A stretch of DNA of 64,000 bases from positions 1,240,001-1,304,000 of the forward strand of contig JAHQIY010000004.1 of assembly GCA_019054805.1 (NCBI GenBank), given 5' to 3'. The DNA is from Brachionus manjavacas. Taxonomy: Eukaryota > Rotifera > Eurotatoria > Ploima > Brachionidae. Below the pieces are notes generated by a model. The model saw only the letters and a program-made list of their open reading frames with translations, was not told the origin of the DNA and made no database searches. The position numbers and the translations under genes were made by a program. Below, piece by piece: positions 54,360-64,000 of this stretch. The stretch's first letter is position 1; each line of letters starts with the position of its first letter.

Positions 54360-55008
54360 GTGAGTTTTAATTTGTACCAAATTTTTAATTGATTTTGTGC
54401 AGCTCCAGTTTAATTTTTTTTTTACTTAAACGTTGACATTCTTAATAATAAGTCAGATAAAAAATAGATAAAATATTCATTTTTTCTTGGATATAATTTT
54501 AATATTAAACTAAAAAAAATTAAACTCCTACAAACAAAAATTTTTTGATTTTTTTCATCGTGTTCTGTTCTACTGTATTGAGCTTTACAAAAATAATCAG
54601 GGTTTCTTTATGAATCAGGGGTCTGTTTAGTAATCTTAAACGATAATCTTTTTTCAGAAATTTTTTACGAATGTATTTAAGGAATTTTGAAGAACTTATT
54701 AGAAAATGTTTAAGAATTATTAAGTAATTTTCGAAAATCTTAAAGATTCTTATTTAGATCTTATCTTAGTTGCCTTAAAATACGAATACAAATAAGAACA
54801 TAAAATAAAACTCAGATCTCATAGTGAAGTTGAATATTAGAAAAATTTATTAATTAAAAAAAGTAAAGTTCATTTTCATTTATATTTTCACAGGTAATGA
54901 TACTATTTATTAAAAATTCTTAAGATTTCTCTTAACTCAATTCTTATTTTTTCTTGTATTATCTTGTGGAAACCTTAAAAAAATGTAAATTATTTTTTGA
55001 AGAAGATT

Positions 55009-55620
55009 AGAGTTGTTTAAAAGTCCCAAACTAAAGTCCAAGTCATTAAAAAAAAGTCAAAATTTTAAATTACTTTGAAATTTTTTTTTTCAAATTTGCA
55101 AAATCAGGCTTTAAATCAAAAAATTTATTTACTAATGGGTTATCTAATGAATAAAGATTTGCCATATTTTAGAATTTTCTTGCAATTTTGGCAAAAAAGT
55201 CTTCACATTCATTGAATGCAAAAAAAAATCTTACCATTATGTCAAGCAATAAAATATGACTGGAAAAAATGCTTTTGAAAGTAGTTTTGAAATAGGCGCA
55301 AATTTTTGTGATCTTTCGTTAAACACAATTTTCCTGTAACAATTACTCTACATAAATGGAAAAACTGCAAAATTTATTTGATTAATTTATAAAACTGGAG
55401 AAAAAATTTATGTTGGGATATCGGGATTTCGAGTCATCAAGATCAAGACAATATATTATTTTAAAATATTTCAAGAATTTTCTAGCGATGATATTCATCG
55501 TGAAAAAATCAAAAAGTTTTTAAAAATAAAATTAAAAATAAAAATCTTTGACTCAAACTTTTTTTTATTTTAAACACCGAACTTGGACTTGACTTAAGAC
55601 TTGTGACTTTTAAACAACTA
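55009..55620. mobile_element. GACTT-family MITE, long copy (612 bp)
   Basis: Left AGAGTTGTTTAAAAGTCCC and right GACTTTTAAACAACT (extreme ends eroded) bracket GACTT/AAGTC runs. Internal CTTCACATTCATTGAA then a poly(A) run, near 55,200, is shared with 40.64 kb and 48.98 kb in the GTPase inverted-repeat arms, tying the two fold-back families together. Confidence 0.6.
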
Positions 55621-57094
55621 TGAATAAGATTAATGATCATTTAAGAAACTTAAACGAGAATCATAACTAGATTAGCAAATCCTCTTTTTTCCTGTTTGTG
55701 ATTTAAATATGAGGTGCCATTTCTCTCGATTCATCGGCTGATGTATTGTGTCCAAACTATTACAGCTCTTTCAGCGTCATCTCTTAAACAGTTCGAAAAA
55801 TCTCTTTCTGGTATTCTGAAATGTGTGAAATTTAAAAGTTATCTCTTGCTTTTAATTTTAAATCTAAAAAAGTTTTTTGATCCGTATTTTGCCTAATTAT
55901 TGTTCTAAAAAAATTTTAGTTTCACCCAATACAAATGCCTTTTAATTATTTCTATAATGATAAATACGAATGTTATGTAGCTTTCTTACAGCCACACAGT
56001 CAGTAAAATCATTTTTTTTTAAATCAAAAAAAGGTCCAAAGTAAGAGTTTTAAGATTTAGACTAATGTTGTAAATAAAGGGGTTAATTTTTTGGGGGTGA
56101 CAAAAAAAACTATTTTAAGTGAACTATTAAATCTATTTTGGACTGACAAAATAAATTTATTGTGCTGACAAAAAATATATAGTAGCCGTAAATAAATAGC
56201 ATTTGAATTAAAGTTTTACACAAAATTTCTAAAAATTACAAAAATTAAATTCAATTTGATTAATAAAGATAGAAAAAATTGAGCTTTTTAAACTTTGATG
56301 ATGAAACCACATGAAACAAAATATGTTTCACTAAACTCAACGAAAAAAGATGAATTTTCTTTAAAAGGGAAAATTAATGATCAAATAAATTATCAATTTT
56401 TTGAAATTTATTTATTTTTGGTGTCTATGATCTATTCTAATCAGAATTATTTTTGCGACTGGCAAGTTTTTTTTTCTATTTAACTTTTATTGAAATTTTT
56501 AAATTACGTTGTTTCATTAAAACTAAATCCTCCAAATTTGAGAAATAATTACGCAATTTTTTTCTAAAAATGTAAAATAGAAAAAAAACTTGCCAATTTT
56601 TAAATTTATTTTATTTAAATGTTAAAATTCCTTTCATCGCTACTCAAATAATTTTGTATCAGGGAGTTATTTTTCAATTCTAAATTTGCATTCAATTTAA
56701 TTAAAAATAATCAATCAATTGGCAAATATTTTTTTAAAATTTTTCTTTAAACTAGACTATTAAATGAACATTGTTTGTTTAACCTTTTAAAATTTACAGC
56801 TAAATCTGTAGTACAAAATCCAAATTTTTTGAAAATGAAAATTCACAATTTCCATTACATTTCAGATAATTAAGTAGATTTTAAGATTCGAATTTATCAA
56901 AGATTTATTCGTTTATTTTAGATTTATTTTAGATTATTAATTAGTCTTTAATTCGATAATTCAAATAATAATTGATTATTTTTTTTATTTTTTTTATAAA
57001 AGTGAATATGTTGTAAAAAATTAATTAATAAATAAAATTTCATGGAATTTTTTTTTTAAATTTGAAAAGTGTCTAAAGTTAAAATAATATATTG
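55621..57094. other. AT-rich DNA with unrecognised short ORFs
   Basis: Frames at 55,714–55,896 and 56,295–56,483 (60–62 codons) show no domain. A lone TGACAAA-type terminus lies near 56,092 (see the 52.3-kb element). Confidence 0.4.
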
Positions 57095-57157
57095 TAGTAA
57101 TAATCCTATTAAAAATATAAAGTTATATTTATAGTCTGATTGTGTCACTATACTACA
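57095..57157 (-). mobile_element. LTR fragment of the 12.9-kb retrotransposon family
   Basis: The complement starts TGTAGTATAGTGACACAATC followed by AGACTATAAATATAACTT and TTAATAGGATT, matching the LTR start at 12,908 over about 60 bp. Solo or truncated LTR; the far end is not defined. Confidence 0.65.
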
Positions 57158-58336
57158 ATATTGATTCTTTATCAATTAAATTTTTTTGGTGTATAATTTA
57201 CCCAATTAACAACATTTGGATATGAAAAATATTTTAGAACTTTTATTTCTTTGTATTTTCTTTTGTGAATAAGACTAAAAAAGAATAAAATATTAATTTT
57301 TCCTTTTTAATTGATTTTTTACGAAAATTTGCCCAAATTTACGACAACTTCGATCAAAAAAGTCAATAAATTTTTATTTTTCAAAAAGAAAAAAATTAAT
57401 GGAAATTTTTATATTCTTCGTAAAATATGGTGAATTCACTGGACCGTAGATGCACTTAATATTAGTCAATCCGAACTTTTTTTATTTTTTTCCGGCAATT
57501 TTCTTGATCTACTATCTGTTCTTTTTTACTTAACTTTTCAAAACCTTTGTTTTCGAATCACGACACTTCAAGTACTCTAAACTTTTGTGTAAATGCCGTC
57601 TTCTTATTCCTCTTTCTTTGAAATTCTAAAATCTAAAAATTGTCTGAATTTAAATTTCTTGGATTTAGACATATTAAATCACAGCAACAATATTTGTTAA
57701 CATTTTTACTTAACTTATCAAGCTAACTTTTAAAAAAAGTTAATTACGGTCCGTATTTTACGGTGTGTAGGATTTTGTGACTTTTCCTGCATGAACCACG
57801 TGGCCATGATAATAATTCAAATAGACAAAACTCGTTAACTTAATTTTAATTTAACTAAATTTAATAAATAAAATAAATTTTATTTTAGCTTTTTTTTATT
57901 CAATAAAAAAGTCGAAATTTTTGAATCAGCTGACAATAGCAATACATTTTCCGTTGAATAATGTGTTAATTTTTAGATTAAAAATAAAATATTTTAGTCT
58001 AAATTATTTAATTTGAATTTAATTTTGAGTCTTGCAAAAGAGTTATTATTTATTAAAAGGAAAGACTTTAATTTTTTAAAGTGACCTCAAGTTTTTTCTT
58101 TAACACTTGAAGACTGGTTGGTTTGTTTAGCTGTTTTTTCACAACAAAATTGCATAAAAATTGAAGCGATTTTTTTCTCTTCAATTTAAAAGATAATTTT
58201 TCACATAGTTTATTGTTAAATGTCATAAATTAAAAATTATAATTTTATTTAAGCCAACAATAAAATTAAACTAAGTCCTGGTGGAATTTTCGGACTTTTT
58301 AACATTTAAATTAATTTGAAAAAAAAATTCTATAAA
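57158..58336. other. AT-rich intergenic DNA
   Basis: No gene recognised. Confidence 0.45.
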
Positions 58337-58435
58337 ATGTCAAAAAGAGCTTCAGCCTTAAGTGCACTGGGATTGCTAACCAATGCCAACGATATCGTGT
58401 CAGGCTGTTCAGACCAGTCTGACGTTCAACCTTAA
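58337..58435 (+). CDS. Small ORF (32 aa), possible first exon
   Basis: ATG to TAA reads MSKRASALSALGLLTNANDI then VSGCSDQSDVQP. Base composition jumps toward coding here against very AT-rich flanks, and the start context (TAAAATG) is ordinary. It might be a complete micro-ORF or the N-terminus of a transposase-type gene; no continuation could be joined. Confidence 0.25.
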   Translation: MSKRASALSALGLLTNANDIVSGCSDQSDVQP

Positions 58436-58670
58436 CTCAAAAAGATAAATAAAAATTAAAAAAAATACTCAATCAAAATACTCAAACTTTTAAAAAAGGT
58501 TTTTTTTTGTTAATCTCATTCAAGGAAAATTTAGTCTAAATTTAAAACTTTTGTGGTAATCATGGTAAAAAAAAGAAAATTTAAAAGAAAAGAAAAGAAA
58601 AAGAAAAAGAAATTGAAAATTAATTTATATAATTTTTAACATTGCCGAATCTGGCGTATATTTGAGAATA

Positions 58671-58700
<30 letters not shown>
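58671..58700. repeat. (AAT)n microsatellite
   Basis: About ten perfect AAT units. Confidence 0.85.
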
Positions 58701-58701
<1 letters not shown>

Positions 58702-58925
58702 GTATTTTTCATTTTAAGTCTGAAGACTTCGAAGCAGTGATACCCGGAGAATCTAGAAATGTAAATAAAACTTCAAAAGCTGGTGTTATTTGGTCTAAGT
58801 TAGATCTTGGTAATGAAACACGATTTAGGAAAAGAATAGTTTTTAATGAAAAAAATGGAAGTGAATATAGAATAATGCTTTTAAAGCATTTTTTCTCATT
58901 TTTGCTCTTTTTCGACATTCTATAA
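58701..58925 (+). CDS. Unrecognised coding-like ORF after the AAT repeat
   Basis: Downstream of the repeat, which adds an Asn run in the same frame, the frame reads GIFHFKSEDFEAVIPGESRN, VNKTSKAGVIWSKLDLGNE and RKRIVFNEKNGSEYRIM. The last ~16 residues are Phe/Leu-rich and probably noncoding. I do not recognise the family; it may be a retroelement fragment, because AAT-type tails close LINEs in this window. Confidence 0.25.
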
Positions 58926-59928
58926 TTATTCTTATTAAACGGATAGAGAGACTTAAAAATAATACTTGTTGAGTGGCTTTGTGAGACATCTTTACCTGCG
59001 TTTCATGAGAAAAATTTTGTTGCGGAGCATTTAGTAAAGTAAAGGAACAAAAACTGAAATTAATTGCATTTTACAATCTATTAGTTTAACTAACATTATA
59101 TAAATCCAATTTAGTAAAAAAAAGCTACTTTTTTGCCATTATTGGAGCTTATTTTTGAAATTTTTTTCTAAATTAATAAATAAAAAAATTCAGGTCTTTT
59201 AGTGTTAATTATTTAAACAAAAAAAAAAGGTTTTTCACGAGAATTTTATAAATTTCAATATATGTAATAATTAAGAATTAGTCATAAAACTAGTGATAAG
59301 AGCTAAGTAGATAAAAAATGCTACATTTTTCAACTAAAGTATTAAAATCATGAATTATTTTTATCTAAATTATAAGATTTTAATTTAATTTGATTTATTC
59401 AAGTCGACATAAAAATCAGACGCGATGGAATGTGATTAATTGGGGCGGCAGTGTAAGAAAAGAAGCGGACTTGCCTCATAAATGATTAATTAGGTCTAAA
59501 AATCGATTCAAAATTTTTCCATATAATTTAGAACGAACAAGGTATTTAAATTATTTTTTAAATGGGGTCAGCCACACAAAAGTTAAATAATAAGATAAGT
59601 TTTCCGATAATTAAAAACAATCAAATGCAATAAAATCAGATTTTGTTGATACTAGTTGAGAATGCACCGGGATGAATTATAAATGCAAATTTTGCTCATA
59701 ATTCACTTTTGAGTTAAAACTATAAATCTAAAACAAACACTTGCCTAAATTAAAATCATACTCTTTAGGTCAATTTCTAATCAGTTAATTCTTATCTAAT
59801 ATTTGCAATTGTTCGTAAGGCTTAGCTTGGATACAAGTAGAAATTAAGCTCAGTTGGTATTCTTACTTCTTAGTTGGCAAGTCCTTCATTGAATAAAACT
59901 GACTCAAAAGTAAATTAATATTGTTTAG
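58926..59928. other. AT-rich DNA
   Basis: A slightly GC-richer patch near 59,440–59,480 has no open frame of note. Nothing recognised. Confidence 0.4.
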
Positions 59929-60036
59929 CAAAAGAAGCTTAGGGTTTTAATTAGAAGCCGTGATGACTTTGCTGTTCGAAAATTAAAGCTAGAAAATGGC
60001 AGCAATTTGTTTCTGGTCCTGGGCCATTTGCCTTAA
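59929..60036 (+). CDS. Candidate terminal exon (35 codons)
   Basis: After an acceptor-like TTGTTTAG, the frame QKKLRVLIRSRDDFAVRKLK then LENGSNLFLVLGHLP runs to TAA at 60,034–60,036. Composition is more coding-like than the flanks. No upstream exon identified and no family recognised. Confidence 0.2.
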   Translation, partial: QKKLRVLIRSRDDFAVRKLKLENGSNLFLVLGHLP

Positions 60037-61398
60037 ACAAGATACTAGATAATTTAATTTTCATTAAGAAATATTATTGAATCTCTTTAAGCTATATCGT
60101 ATGAGAATATCATAAAGTTACAATCTTTACTTTATTTCTTAGACCCTGTTCTTTATAAAACTTTTTGGTATATTTTTTTTAATATTTGAACCGTGTTCCT
60201 TATTGGGATATTACTAAAATACGGAACTCTTGTTATATTTGGTGAAATCTTTTGTTAATGTCAAATTTAGCCTTATCTGAAAGCTAAATGCACCTAGACC
60301 TCATATTTTTCAAAAGATCTTTCCAAGTCGATGTTGAGTAAAGACAAATTTTTTGATTAATTTTTTCATTCTTTTGATCTTATCGTCAAAAATGACAAAA
60401 ATGTAAAATAACGATTTTTTTTCTCGTTTTTTTACTAGAATTTATTAAAATTTACCATTTTTCCCGTTATTTAAAATAAAAATTTACGTAAAATTACGTG
60501 AAATTTCGTAATTTTTTTTTCAATTTTCATTTTAATTTAAAAAAAAAAGAAAAATTCCTAAAAATCGCCATTTTTTCAGTTTTTTTTTAGTAAAAACAGT
60601 TTATAATTGCAGAACTGTAGTTGGTAAATTATTAAAGACATAAACTATTAATATGACAGGCTCTATCCTAATCATGCATCTAAATGTTATAATAACGCTC
60701 GTCAGGCTCCTGTAAATGATCGGATTAGCTTGTGAAAGTATATATTTCATTTTTTCTTTAAATTGGGGAAAAAGGGGGTAATTTGGAGATATAGACAATG
60801 AGAATGATTAAAAAGTTTAAATCCTTTCTGTACTTTTTGTACTTTTTGTACTTAATGGTAATAAAAAAAGGTTTTAATTAATCAATATTTTAAATATCAA
60901 TTTTAAATTTAACTAATATTTTTTTACCTCCAGCATACACGAATCCCTAAACCAGGGCTTCGCCCCAGACCCCGTTTTAATATAATGATTAAAACTACCA
61001 TTAATTTCATTAAAAACATAAAGGAACAGGGCTAAATAAATTTAAATTATGATAAAGTATAAAAAAAAAAGGAATATGATTTTTTAATAGTTTAATCTCA
61101 TTGTCTATCGATGGTAATTTGGATCATTTTTATCATTTTTGGTATAGAGAGCCATTCATTTTGTAGAAAATTTATTTTTCGTAAAACTTTGTCGAAAATA
61201 AATGTGAGAAAATCATTTTTTTGAACGATAAATATATAAATAAAAAAGTGTCGATTAATTAATTTAATTTATATTTGAAATCTTATTTTATATTTATGAA
61301 AAATTCTAACTTATTTCTTAAAAAAATCTAAACAATTTTCTTTTTTGAATTCGAATAAAATTGATTATATTTGATCATTTTTTTTCTCCTTTTTTTTT
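60037..61398. other. AT-rich DNA with weak inverted repeat
   Basis: TAGACAATGAGA occurs at about 60,793 and inverted at about 61,097, with partial similarity on both sides, possibly a decayed MITE around 60,775–61,125. A GGGCTTCGCCCC hairpin lies near 60,956. Confidence 0.3.
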
Positions 61399-61719
61399 TC
61401 ATGGAAAAACAGCATCGTTATGGATCTGTTCAATCAAAATTTCGGTCAAAAGTTGCTCTTTTTGTAAAAGTTTTATTAATTTATCAATAGTTGGATGGCT
61501 ATGAATATCCTGAGATAAAATATAGATAAATTTTTTCATTTTTAATTTAATCTTATTTTTTTTCAATAGAATGAATATTCTAGAAATATTTTCGACCAAG
61601 TAAATTCTCCAAAGTAAATTCAACAAAAAAATTTCTACAAAAAAAATGTCTTTTTCGATAAAAAAATTCGATAATATGATCAAGTCCCTTGAGGTAATTA
61701 TATTAACATTATTTTCCAA
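61399..61719 (-). CDS. Unrecognised ORF (about 106 codons, no good ATG)
   Basis: The frame starts at a TTG. It reads NIITSRDLIILSNFFIEKDI, is rich in Phe/Ile/Leu and Lys, and ends SQDIHSHPTIDKLIKLLQKE then ILIEQIHNDAVFP. The C-terminal third looks like a genuine helical protein segment, and the frame is the longest in this region. No domain recognised; it could be an exon or chance in low-complexity DNA. Confidence 0.25.
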   Translation of the reverse strand: MENNVNIITSRDLIILSNFFIEKDIFFVEIFLLNLLWRIYLVENISRIFILLKKNKIKLKMKKFIYILSQDIHSHPTIDKLIKLLQKEQLLTEILIEQIHNDAVFP

Positions 61720-61874
61720 ATTCCTTCAGACATAATTTTTTTTGTAAAACTTTGAGAGGTTAAGGGGTAATTTTGGTGAAAAATTTTAAGCCTTTTAGGA
61801 CCTCAAAAGCTTGAATCAATAATAGAAACAAAGGGGCAAACTGAATTTAATTATCAAATGTAAATTTCAAATCA
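61720..61874. other. AT-rich DNA
   Basis: Nothing recognised. Confidence 0.3.
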
Positions 61875-62200
61875 AAATTTCTAGTTTTTGATTCAAAAAA
61901 AAGGTAATTTTTTATCAATTTTTTAAATAATTAATGTCTAAGCTTTATTTACCTTGATTTGTTTAATCTTTAATTAGAAAGAAAATTATATGAATTTTTA
62001 TATAAAGTAAAACAAAATCTTAATCAGTATTTTGAATTTTGCCATTCAAAATTAAACCTTGTTTCGCTGTAATATATTTTAATTGATATTGATATATCAT
62101 TTGAAGACATAATTTGTATACCTTGATGCGAATTTTAAATTTGTCTTTAAAGTTTTCAACTAAAGATTTTAAAGAGAAGAGTCAATTAAAGATCAATCAG
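61875..62200 (+). repeat. Dispersed repeat, copy 2
   Basis: Same orientation as 44,905–45,235. Shares ATTCAAAAAAAGGTA-like, TTTAATCTTTAATTAG and CGCTGTAATATATTTTAATT. Confidence 0.6.
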
Positions 62201-62891
62201 AAAAAAAGAAAGTTTTTTTTTAAATTAAATAATTTTTTTGTGTTTAATTTAAAAAATATATTTCATCATTTTAATTAAGATCATCAAATCTATTAGGTTT
62301 TGATCACGTGATCATGAACTTCAAGTTGCCAAAAAAAAGTTCACTTTGTTAGACGGTTTTACTATACTGATGTTCATAATTTTGACAGACAAAAAAAATT
62401 TGTTCTATTGACCAAACTTTGTACAAATATTTAAAAATTAAGAAAATTAAAAATCTAGTTGTTCCATAGTTATCTAAAAGAAAAATAGCAATCATTCAAT
62501 CAAGATTATGTATAATAAAGACATTATTTTAAAGAGCATTAAAAAATGATTAAAATGAACAATTCAATTTTAATTTTTTTTCCAAAAAAATGGCCTGCAA
62601 TTCACCAGATTTGTATTCAGAATTTTTGTCAATAGAATAATTTGAGCAAATGAAGAGGAACAAAAGACACTCAAACTTGGAAGAATTTAAAAAAGGAATA
62701 TAATTTTCCGTGAAGAAAAGTGCAAAAATAAGAGATAAGAAGCCGTGAAAAGATTTAGCTCTAAAGTAAGAAAAGTAGAAGATGTAAACTAGTTAAACCA
62801 CAATGTGTTATATATTTTTTTAAAGCAAAGTTCAGACATAATTAATTGGTTTTCCTATTTCATTTACTTAAGTACTTTATTAAGGCATTAT

Positions 62892-63017
62892 CCAGAGTTG
62901 GTCAAAAGTTAAACTTTAAAGTCAGAATCGTTAAAAGTCAAACTCAAAGTAGACTTTGACTTCAAATAATTTTTAAGTCAAAGTCAAGTCTGGACTTTGA
63001 CTTTTGACCAGCTCTGG
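62892..63017. mobile_element. GACTT-family MITE, shortest copy (126 bp)
   Basis: CCAGAGTTGGTCAAAAGT pairs with the inverted ACTTTTGACCAGCTCTGG (one mismatch). The interior is nearly all TCAAAGTC/GACTTTGA, so the whole element is one hairpin. Flanking CATTAT and CATAAT are probably a 6-bp duplication with one change. Confidence 0.8.
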
Positions 63018-64000
63018 CATAATCTGTTACAAAGTGAGTACACACAATTTTAAAGTTTTTTTAAATATGATTAAAAAATTTATTGAAAAAAAAGAAAATT
63101 AATTAAAAGATAAATTTTAAAAGCTAATATTTTTCCAGCCTAAAAACTTCTATTTTAAAAGAGGACTTCTATCTTTTATCTTTATATTCTTTTAATTATT
63201 ATTTCGAAAAACTTAATAAATTTGACATTTAAAAGTTACAGGACGTCACTGAGCCGTAGTGCATTTCGGCCAAATATTTTTTTCGTATTTTAGTGATTTT
63301 ATCCTTTTTGTACTCTATGTAATATATTTTTTTATTTGTATTTTTTTTATGTTCCAGCAATTAAAAATGTTTGGCTGACCGGTGGATAACCACGAGTCAG
63401 TCAGTTTTATTAGATTAAAATAAAGAAAAATTTTGTTCTGTATTAAATATTTTTTTTTTTATATTTTTGTTATGTTCCAGCAATTAGAAACTTCCACACT
63501 ATCAAAACTTATCAATTATTCGGAATTGGAATATATAGCTCCTTTCTGCCTAGTTTAAAAAACAAGAGAAAGTTGATCAGCGTTTCTGATCCATACTTCA
63601 GCTATTTTATCATGGACCATATCCAATAAGCACATATATTGGAAGCTCATATTTTAATCTACAAGATGGTTTAATGTGGCGGATTAAGTATTTCATTCTA
63701 AAAAAAAAATATGGAAATATTTTTTATTTGGCTTAGTTTTGGTTAAAAAAAAGTACTTAAGTTAAAAAATTAAAAAGAAGATTTAAATGATAAGAATTTT
63801 TCAAAGTTTTTTAAAATTAGACAATCTAGCATTTTTAGTTATTTAGATTCAATTATAATTTTTTATTTAATTTAAGACCCATGGAAAATTGTAATTAAAA
63901 TCAGTTTTTTTTTAAAAATAATTTAATTTACACAAAAGGTTAATGATTACAAGAATTTAATTAAATTCAAATATAAAAAATGAATTCAAGCAGTTGAAGC
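63018..64000. other. AT-rich DNA with a duplicated acceptor-like block
   Basis: A T-rich tract plus TTATGTTCCAGCAATTA occurs near 63,350 and again near 63,470 in the same orientation. Otherwise no gene recognised. Confidence 0.35.

Noticed and set aside
60950-60985. GGGCTTCGCCCC hairpin as a bacterial-type terminator
   Set aside because: The window is clearly eukaryotic, there is no gene upstream, and the hairpin is very short.
1-64000. CRISPR arrays, prokaryotic operons or phage genes
   Set aside because: No regularly spaced repeats and no bacterial-type gene clusters; genes have spliceosomal introns and animal families dominate.

Overview
The window is AT-rich animal DNA. Genes carry very short GT–AG introns (53–60 bp where I could place both splice sites), and the recognisable host genes are animal families: a TRPC-type channel N-terminus, PLAC8/cornifelin-like proteins, an alpha-carbonic anhydrase, a GOLGA7/Erf4 homologue and IRG-like GTPases. 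The density of decayed LINEs, Helitron, piggyBac, Tc1/mariner and MULE-like relics and the tiny introns would suit a small invertebrate such as a monogonont rotifer. That taxonomic guess is inference only.

Layout. 0–8 kb: intergenic DNA, GACTT-rich MITEs, LINE 3' ends and a 1.26 kb element with perfect 32-bp inverted ends. 8.4–9.4 kb: three 5' exons of a TRPC-like gene. 10.8–18.8 kb: a 1,573-bp inverted duplication whose arms each carry a five-exon PLAC8 gene and a second small gene. The spacer holds a zinc-finger ORF, an LTR-retrotransposon 3' end, a MITE, LINE pieces and a Helitron relic. 19–24.7 kb: mariner and LINE relics, a 966-bp TIR element with an AT-hook ORF, and a 271-bp MITE. 24.7–25.4 kb: two exons of a carbonic anhydrase with an N-terminal acylation-type motif. 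26–36.8 kb: DNA transposons, including a well-preserved 1,387-bp MULE-like element with a 10-bp target duplication and one SWIM/AT-hook ORF, nested in an older relative. A related 623-bp element with its own 10-bp duplication interrupts a coding exon. 37.4–52.2 kb: a ~3.4 kb inverted duplication with two full IRG-like GTPase genes facing away from each other and a truncated third copy. Its spacer holds LINE and MULE relics and the GOLGA7 gene. 52–64 kb: mostly repeats and intergenic DNA with a few short unrecognised ORFs.

The most unusual points are three. A recurring family of mobile elements encodes SWIM plus AT-hook proteins with no visible DDE catalytic core. Several TIR elements have ends built from arrays of a motif specific to each element. 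The GTPase pair shows an alternating pattern of identical and strongly diverged segments, as expected from gene conversion between inverted arms. No rRNA genes, complete tRNA genes or CRISPR arrays were seen.
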